Source of the DNA: Gymnopus androsaceus JB14
Taxonomy: Eukaryota; Basidiomycota; Agaricomycetes; Agaricales; Omphalotaceae
Direction of reading: 5' to 3'
NCBI GenBank assembly: GCA_009733575.1
Contig: ML769517.1
Span: forward strand, 115,262 to 179,261
DNA length: 64,000 bases
Shown here piece after piece: positions 57,412 to 64,000 of the stretch. The notes beneath the pieces were generated by a model, which worked only from the letters and a program-made list of their open reading frames with translations, was not told the DNA's origin and made no database searches. Every line of letters starts with the position of its first letter. The stretch's first letter is position 1. Position numbers and translations under genes: made by a program.

Positions 57412-60400
57412 ATGTCATATTATCTTACACTGATTTTTCTGAATCTATTATTCATTGACCAATCCCAATTCCCACTAGATGCTACTCAGTCTGAAATTGA
57501 AATATATGAACAGGTTACTCATCCATACAATGCCAATGCTTATGAAACACTACTAGACCAATATAATTTGACAGGTCAATACTCTCTCCTTGTTCACAAT
57601 CTCCGCCATGGTTTTCCTATTCATCAGCATTTTTTGACATTTATAAACCGTATGATCTGGTATAAAATTATACGTTTATGCGTGATTATACAGCCTCCAG
57701 CACGTATAAACAAAATCCCGAGTGCATAAACAGTATACCCACTCATACCATTTCATACACCATTATACATCAACCTTCCGCAGGCTATTGCCTGTTTATA
57801 CATCAGGTTATACCGGTTTATACACACTCATACATTCATTTCTGCTGGCTTATACCTTCAATTCTGCTTTATTATACCATTGTACACACTTGAAAATAAA
57901 TAGAAAACAAATTTGTATTGACAGCTACTACAATAATGACTGGTACTACAGCAAGACTACTGATACAACAACAGATACTTGAGCTCTGCACTACGTATTT
58001 GTTTACACCCACCATCCAACAACTACCACATCATCCATTGATACTTGAATAGCCTGTTGATACTTAGAAATGAGTTAATGAAGTAAGCGATCTTTGCAGT
58101 GAAAGTGATGTACCAATTAGAACCAATTGTAAGGACAGATGGCCAACAGCGTCAACATAAGATGATATACTTAGCCCATGCTTGAGAAACACACTGAAAA
58201 GAGATAAGATGACTGTCAATGGAAAAGGGTTAGTAAAGTAAGCAATTGTTGGCAGGGAAAGCGGCGTACCGATTAAATAAATTAATGCTCCGAGAGAATA
58301 TGTGGCCATCGAAATTCAAGAGAGGATTCCTATATAAGCGACTGCAGGAATGGAGAAAGAGGCTAGCAAAACATCTCCTAACAGAGAATGACAATGTCAA
58401 TGAGGTTTTTGGCAAAATAAATGTGCAAAACTCACGTATACAAGCCATTAGTGCCGGAAGTGAGTGGGATAGAAGAGTACAGGTATTTATGAAGAATGTA
58501 TCAGCGTAAAATCGAACAAAGAAAGAGTTTCACTCACCAATTAAGCCATCCAATAATACATATAGTCCCAAGAAGAAAAAGTTGATTGCGCGTTGATGTC
58601 AATGTAGGCCAACCGAAGCCGCCAGTTGAAATTGATTAAGTCCAGGAAGTTGGAGGAGGTATATGTAACCATGAGCATCGGATAAGGAGGAGAAAAATTA
58701 ACATATGGTACCTGCACGTGAGACTGTATAGCTGCGGAGTTTGAACTGACTTTGGAGTTTTCTTCAATGGGCGCCTTTTTGCCTTCAATGCTTTGATTCC
58801 TTGATATAAAGTATTGAGTGCTCATAATCCAAGACCTGCATTGTGCTCAATGCTCATTTGAGCTTGCATTTCAACCCATTTCCATCTAGCCGACTCTGGA
58901 AATTCACTGGGACTGAGCTCGGAGATTGGTACTATTCTCGGAAGTACTACTTCCTTTACCACTGCAGCAACACATCTAAATTCTTGACCACTTTTTTTGC
59001 TTGTATGACCTGTTTATAAATGCATATAAAATTAGTATAAACAGTTTAGTTTATACCAATTATACAATGTGTATAAATGATTGGACATTAACCGTTGTAT
59101 GATGGCGTATGATTTGGCATAATGTTTATACTGTTTTACCGTTTATACCAATTATAAATTGGGGAAAATGCTGATGTTGGCAATCTTCCGGAGCTGGACA
59201 AAACTATCATAATTGATAATCACCCTTTGGTAGCAGACAACCTCAATGCCGGTCAGATGTCTGGTCCTTTCTCACAATTAGAGACAGAGAAAATACTATG
59301 GGGACCATTCTATTGTTTCCCTTTGATTATCTCAACATCAGACCAGGGATTGGGGATACCACCCAAGAAAAGGGTATGCTGAAACTTATCCAAAGGGACA
59401 GAAGCAGTAGGATCTGTCAATAGCTTCATTAAAAAAGAAGATTTTCCAACTTGTTTTGACATGGCATCATGCATGGCTAATTTGGTGAGTCCTTTTAATT
59501 TAGTCAATTCTTCCCCTGCCTGCATTATGCAGTGCCTCCTCTACCTGCGCTCTTTGGAGTTGCCTCCTCAAACTAGTACTAATAGGAAACATTACTTAGA
59601 TCGCTTCAGCTCCAGAGGGAACACAGGCTTGTGCATTCAATATCAAGGCATTCCATTACACTTGTCCAGTCCTTCCAGAACACAAGCCATATCTGGTAGT
59701 ATCCGTGGAACCAGCCAAATTCAACATTGACCACAACCATCCTTTTGGCTTGGCTCCAGCCAGTAGCAACTCTGGCCAGATTACAAATGCTACTGTTGAC
59801 ATTTGGGGTCATGCACATCCAAACTTACCATCTGTCAAGTACAAAGATGATATGAGTGCATTCCATTTCCCAGATGTAAACAGTGATTACCTCAACAGGG
59901 GGTTCTGCTACTGTTATAGTCATGAAAGTTGCGTGGAACCTATCAATATTCTCGGGATACCATGGCATGAAACCAAAACTGGCATATGTTTTGATTTCTG
60001 GATGATATTCATTGGATTTTTCTGGGACCTTCCACTATGTCAAGTCTCATTACCAGAGGCCAAGAGATGGAAATTCCTATCTTGTGTATCCAATCTCCTT
60101 CAGCCTATCCTCTCATATGATGCACTCACACTTCTAGATATCCAAATCATACATGGCTCATTGGTACATATCTGCTTTGTTTACCCCAATGGATCCTCTC
60201 ATCTCCCTTCCCTTTCCAACTTCATGGCCAAGTACAACAGCAATTCATTCATTGCATGACATGCTTCCCGCTCTGTGAAAAAGACACTTATCTGGTGGGA
60301 AACCCGTTTATCAGACCCATTAGCATTTCATCAATCACATCCTCTCAGCCCTTTGGAGGATCAAGGTATTTACATAGATGCTTCCACCAGTTGGGGCATT

Positions 60401-60730
60401 GGAATCATTATCCAGGGGAGATGGTACATTTTTAAACTTGCACCAGATTGGCAGACGGGGGACATGAAATTTGCTGGCTGGAAGCTGTTGCACTTGAACT
60501 TCTAATCTATTTGTTGTCCAGCTGGGTTTTTCAAATGTCCACCTCTTGATGCATTCGGACAAAAACGGCGCCATTGGTGCACACTCAAAAGGTTGCAGCC
60601 GCAACGGAGATATTAATCTTTGTGTTCACTGCACTTATGCCACCATGGCAGCTTCTCTTATCATTCCTTCATTCAAATATATAGCATCAGCAGCGAATCC
60701 CTCAGACATTAGGTCTTCCATCCCAATTTT
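57412..60730 (+). pseudogene. Reverse transcriptase-RNase H of the DIRS-like element, split
   Basis: Part 1 (57412-57621) ends LVHNLRHGFPI. Part 2 resumes at 59177 with GNLPELDKTIIIDNHPL, AGQMSGPFSQLETEKILWGP, HNHPFGLAP, the catalytic VKYKDDMSAF (Y-x-DD box), INILGIPWHETKTG, RNase H start IDASTSWGIGIII and its tail GAHSKGCSRNGD and SAANPSDIRS. The catalytic Asp pair and the RNase H Asp are still present, but several frame changes and stops lie between the blocks. Confidence 0.7.
57622..59176. mobile_element. 1555-bp DNA transposon with CATCAGCATTTT ends inside the RT
   Basis: Left end CATCAGCATTTT, right end AAAATGCTGATG (perfect 12-bp inverted repeat), flanked by TT on both sides (57620-57621 and 59177-59178). 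Subterminal regions are crowded with GTTTATAC/TTATACC motifs in both orientations. Small frames on both strands (58246-58509 plus, 58541-58825 minus) are unrecognised. Its ends match in kind the CATCAGCAAAAG ends at 4029 and 9420. Confidence 0.75.
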
Positions 60731-60742
60731 TGACTCGTTACT

Positions 60743-62309
60743 TTGAGCTACCTCCACAGCTCTCATGCCTCATTGATGCAGATGAATGATGCATTCCAGA
60801 TTGCTCTGGCATCGAGTGAGGCAGCGGTGACTGACTGGGACAGTCTTTTCATGCTCAAAGACCATTCTCCAGGCCAGTTCATTACTGAAATCATACCTTT
60901 ACCTATCCTCCTATCACCAATTACAGAACCGGTTCCTACTCTACAACCACAATCCCCCATGTTAATAGACACAAATATGATTTTCTATGAATCATCTGGA
61001 ATTTGCACCCCAAAAATACATAACAATCTTTCACAATTTGATTCTCACATTTCATTGCTTTTACCAGCGGATACAACCAAAACTAACCTGATGGACATAC
61101 AGAGAACAGCAGCTCTTTCCCTTCCTCCCGAAAATGGACATCATCCTACCAAAGATAACGAAATTCTTCACAGTCCATTCCATCCGTTTGTTGCAGCCAA
61201 TCATCAAGTGCTATCATGGACTACCCCATATTCACTAATTTCTCAACTCACTCAGGATGCTGAAGTCTCACGTCATTTACAAACTATAATATATGAAAGT
61301 TTGTTATCCTCAACTGTTCCTGACACCAGGCAAGCTTAATATATCAAAAGCATCCTACTAATATACTAATACTGCATGTGGAGACAAGCTTACGGTGCAG
61401 GATTACTCCGTTTCAATCAATTCTGCAATGCAGAAGGTATCTCCAAATCTTCACGGTTGCCTGCTTCAGCCGCTCTTTTAGGTGCCTTTGTGGCAAATTA
61501 CATAGGGACAGGCTTGGGCAAGATGATTTGGAACTGGCTGAATGGTTTGCAATTATGGCATCTTTTTAATGATGCTGAATGGCATGATAGAGAGGGCTGG
61601 CTTCCGGCATTGACAAAGTCAGCAGATCAGAAGGGTGTTGCCTTTAAATGGGCACCAAGAGGACCCATCACTGAACAACATCTCCATGCTCTTAAGTCTT
61701 GTCTAGATTTAACAATCCCACAACATGCAGCTATCTGGGCAGCCGCTCTCATGGCTTTCTGGGGTTGTCGGTGCTTGGGAGAATTACTCATAACTTCTCC
61801 AAGTAAATTCACGACTGAGCATGAGTCACCCAATCTACACACATATCCTACTCCAAAGTAAATGGACATTGAGTAGTATCATTCCAGATCCCTTGGACCC
61901 AAACAACAGGTGTTCTAGGTACAGAATGCCTCTTGACCAAAACCTTCAATGATTTATGCCCAGTACAGGCTTTTGAAAACCATCCTCAGGTAAACCACTC
62001 ACCAATGGCTTCCGAACCATTGTTTTCTTATCGAAACAATACATCATAGACCACTCTTCAAAAATCACAATTTCTTGATTTCATGAGTTCAGTTTTCAAG
62101 TGGGAAAATTTGGAGAATGTGTTTGGTCACAGTTATTGCATTGGGGTTCACTCAAACTACTCTTAGATGGTGTGGCACCAGAGATCATTATGAAACTCGG
62201 CGGCTGGACCTCATTATGCTTCCTTATATATTGGCGCAGACTTGAACAAGTCTTACCTATTGCCATCACTCGCACCTGGGCCTCTCTTATGAAAGAATTT
62301 GCATCATGA
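60743..62309 (+). pseudogene. Tyrosine recombinase of the DIRS-like element, inactive
   Basis: A linker frame (60743-61339) leads to the recombinase at 61376: YGAGLLRFNQFCNAEGIS (arm-binding helix), ALMAFWGCRCLGELL (box I with the catalytic Arg), then GHSYCIG at 62126-62146, where family members have H-x-x-R, so the second catalytic Arg is Cys. After a one-base frame change come LLLDGVAPEIIMKLGGW and FLIYWRRLEQ with the Tyr nucleophile. Between 61861 and 62100 stops interrupt the frame. The enzyme cannot be active as written. Confidence 0.65.
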
Positions 62310-62400
62310 AATGGTACCAATCCGAATATTACCGAATTAGAACTGGAATAAAGAAAATAATATAAAAATCTCTTCTCTCATGGCTCTGTGTGGGGTTTCA

Positions 62401-63606
62401 ATCCATCTCAGTCATATTTCAGCCTTGTCCCTTCAGCAAGCTCCACTCTGGGAGCCATGCTCTATTTGGTATGTTTGGGTCTCCTCCGAAAGGTTACTTC
62501 ACCGGATGGTCCAGACCCGGCTTCCTTTGTGTACTGGAATTGGCAGTGGCGCTCGGCGTTCAGCTCTCAGACCTGATGCTAACGCCTGCCCCAAAGTGGC
62601 ACCAATTCCATAGAAAAAACCTTTTTATTCAGTGGAATAAATTACAAAATTAAAATACTTATAGAAACATGACCTGTTGGACAATCATCTGTCATCTTTC
62701 TCCTCTTCCTTTTCACTGGGAAATATGAACTTGCCTTACAAAAACCTTAATGACACTGGCTACAAAGGCTGGAAGGTCAATTTAAGACTGCAAGGAGCTC
62801 TAGATACTGTATATGCACAACTCTGTGCAACAAGATTTTTTTTGATTTCAACATTGTTCACTCACAGTTGGCACACAAAGTTTGCAACTTCCTCACCTGC
62901 CTGATACATATTTTGCATCAAAGGAAAAAATCTGGCTGTGCAGAGTTGTGCATTTATCTATAAAAGGCTTATTTAACTTCCATTTTAGTGATTTTGGGAT
63001 CCATTGCAGTGGCATTCTGATTTTTGTTTTTTTCCCTGCCAAAATTAGCTATGACATGGAATAGGGTGGAATGCCAGTGGTAAGAAGAAGAAGGACTGAG
63101 ATTACATGAGCTACCAAAATGGAATATAACCCATGCCCTGATCTGTAGCCATTACACAGTAGGAGCCTAGGAGGAAAGAGTATAACACTGAGTTGTGACA
63201 CTGGGTGGAAAAAAGAATACAAGTCCAAGTTCAACAACAACATTGAGTTCAATGAAGATGCCTTTTATACAGATTCCTGACAGTTTACAGCTTTCAGACA
63301 TATATATTGACAGTTCTGTTAGTTATGTGATGTAAGTGCAGCCAACAGCAACCCCTTCCTTTTATCGTGTATATGACTCAACCAACATTTATCCCTAATT
63401 CCATCAACTCCTACAGCTTTGGAGCAACCAGAGCAGTCAGAGCCCTCCAGAGCACTTCAGACTCCAGAGCATCAGTTCAATGCTCTCACTGCTCCAACAA
63501 TGTCCAGGTCTTGCTCATGTATGAAACAAAAAGTACTGTATTGATGACTGATTAGTGTATTAGGGCAGGATGAGGATGGAAAAATTACAATTGTCAATAA
63601 CTTTGG
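62401..63606. other. 3' flank of the DIRS-like element, no gene recognised
   Basis: A more GC-rich block at 62388-62610 is open in all three plus frames but matches no domain I know. The rest is AT-rich. Terminal repeats of the retrotransposon may lie here. Confidence 0.3.
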
Positions 63607-64000
63607 TCAGTCCTCAACACAATTGAACCATTCCTCCCCATACACACAGTCTGCAAATGAAAACTTAGTGTATCCTACCCTAGATATAATGCATGAATTT
63701 TGAGGCCTCCATAATGGCTTGCAAAACTGAGAAGGAATCCAAACAATACCATGGGGACAATTGGGAAAGGTAATCCATCCATCACTTGACAGATTCCAGT
63801 TATTGTGTGCTAAATAGAGCAGGTGAGGAGCTAATCACAAACAGACAAATTGGAACACTACCTTGCAATGAATCAATGTAATCTATGAGTGTGGTATTTA
63901 TTACAGAACCACTGCTAATGGTATCACAGATCCTGACTGTTTTGTCTTGAGAGCCAGACACAATCCTGGTTCCATCATGTGAAAAGGCAACTGAAGTGAC
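63607..64000 (-). CDS. 3' end of a WD40-repeat NLR-type gene (partial)
   Basis: Two minus-strand exons. Exon 64000-63861 reads a WD40 blade, VTSVAFSHDGTRIVSGSQDK then TVRICDTISSG. An intron (63860-63810, GTAGTG...TTTAG) follows. Exon 63809-63607 reads WNLSSDGWI, GIVWIPSQF, LWRPQNSCIISRVGYTKF and a final DCVYGEEWFNCVED, then TGA. The DGWI...(L/V)WIP...L..P.N..(V/I)I...G...F...C..G..W tail is typical of the C-terminus of agaricomycete NACHT-WD40 proteins, thought to act in self/non-self recognition. The repeats, and any NACHT domain, lie beyond the right edge. What is visible is intact. Confidence 0.75.

Larger units (their letters stand above)
55500..62400 (+). mobile_element. Tyrosine-recombinase retrotransposon (DIRS-like), decayed
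   Basis: Plus-strand order is gag-like region, reverse transcriptase with RNase H, then tyrosine recombinase. This is the DIRS-order layout, with no DDE integrase or aspartic protease seen. All three coding parts carry stops or frame changes. A separate DNA transposon (57622-59176) sits inside the RT. The terminal repeats could not be identified by eye, so both ends are approximate. Confidence 0.7.

Noticed and set aside
62388..62653. Three overlapping plus-strand frames
   Set aside because: All three frames are open because of base composition; no motif or splice support distinguishes one of them.

Overview
This is nuclear DNA of a filamentous basidiomycete, most likely a wood- or litter-decaying agaricomycete. 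The evidence is genes cut by many 45-75 nt GT-AG introns, a GH115 glucuronidase beside an AA9 remnant, MYND, F-box and MFS genes of fungal type, DUF2235/WD40 and NLR-type proteins, and Copia, DIRS-like and Plavaka transposons. A run of 121 N (3261-3381) shows it is a draft scaffold. The species cannot be read from the sequence.

The left third (1-16 kb) is a transposon graveyard. It holds a Copia 5' LTR (628-872), a broken Copia gag ending on a second LTR (1584-2875), a long-hairpin element, an inverted pair of ~525 bp transposon ends (3504-4029 and 7405-7930) around repeat-rich DNA with TA-flanked MITEs and an NLR N-terminal remnant, a ~2 kb element with CATCAGCA-type ends (7405-9420), a tRNA-like gene, Plavaka transposase debris, and a DUF2235/WD40 gene (11.4-15.6 kb). 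That gene is broken by two nonsense codons, a frameshift and a solo LTR, and a shrunken duplicate lies just upstream.

The middle (16-54 kb) is ordinary gene territory: NmrA-like reductase (16361-17476, -), AA9 remnant, MYND protein (20205-21728, +), F-box fragment, small single-pass membrane protein (23045-23507, +), GH115 xylan alpha-glucuronidase (24099-28466, +, about 25 exons), a conserved-looking unknown (32086-32982, -), Dcn1-like neddylation factor (37358-38597, +), multi-pass membrane protein (about 39910-41420, -), small secreted Y3-like Cys-rich protein (45047-45818, +), monocarboxylate-type MFS transporter (46805-48767, -), F-box/LRR-like protein (49313-50866, -) and soluble twin-NBD ABC ATPase (51189-53214, +). 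The genes are not an operon or an obvious pathway cluster. Only the AA9 remnant and GH115 share a theme, plant cell-wall breakdown.

The right end (54-64 kb) is a decayed tyrosine-recombinase retrotransposon (DIRS-like: gag with zinc finger, RT-RNase H, recombinase) split by a 1555 bp DNA transposon whose removal restores the RT frame. It is followed by the 3' end of a WD40 NLR-type gene that runs off the window. No wholly new multi-gene system was found. The most unusual observations are a 52-nt intron inside a Copia LTR that is precisely missing from a second, inverted LTR, a tRNA-like gene inside a 128-bp TG...CA unit, and the layered insertion history of the DUF2235/WD40 locus.
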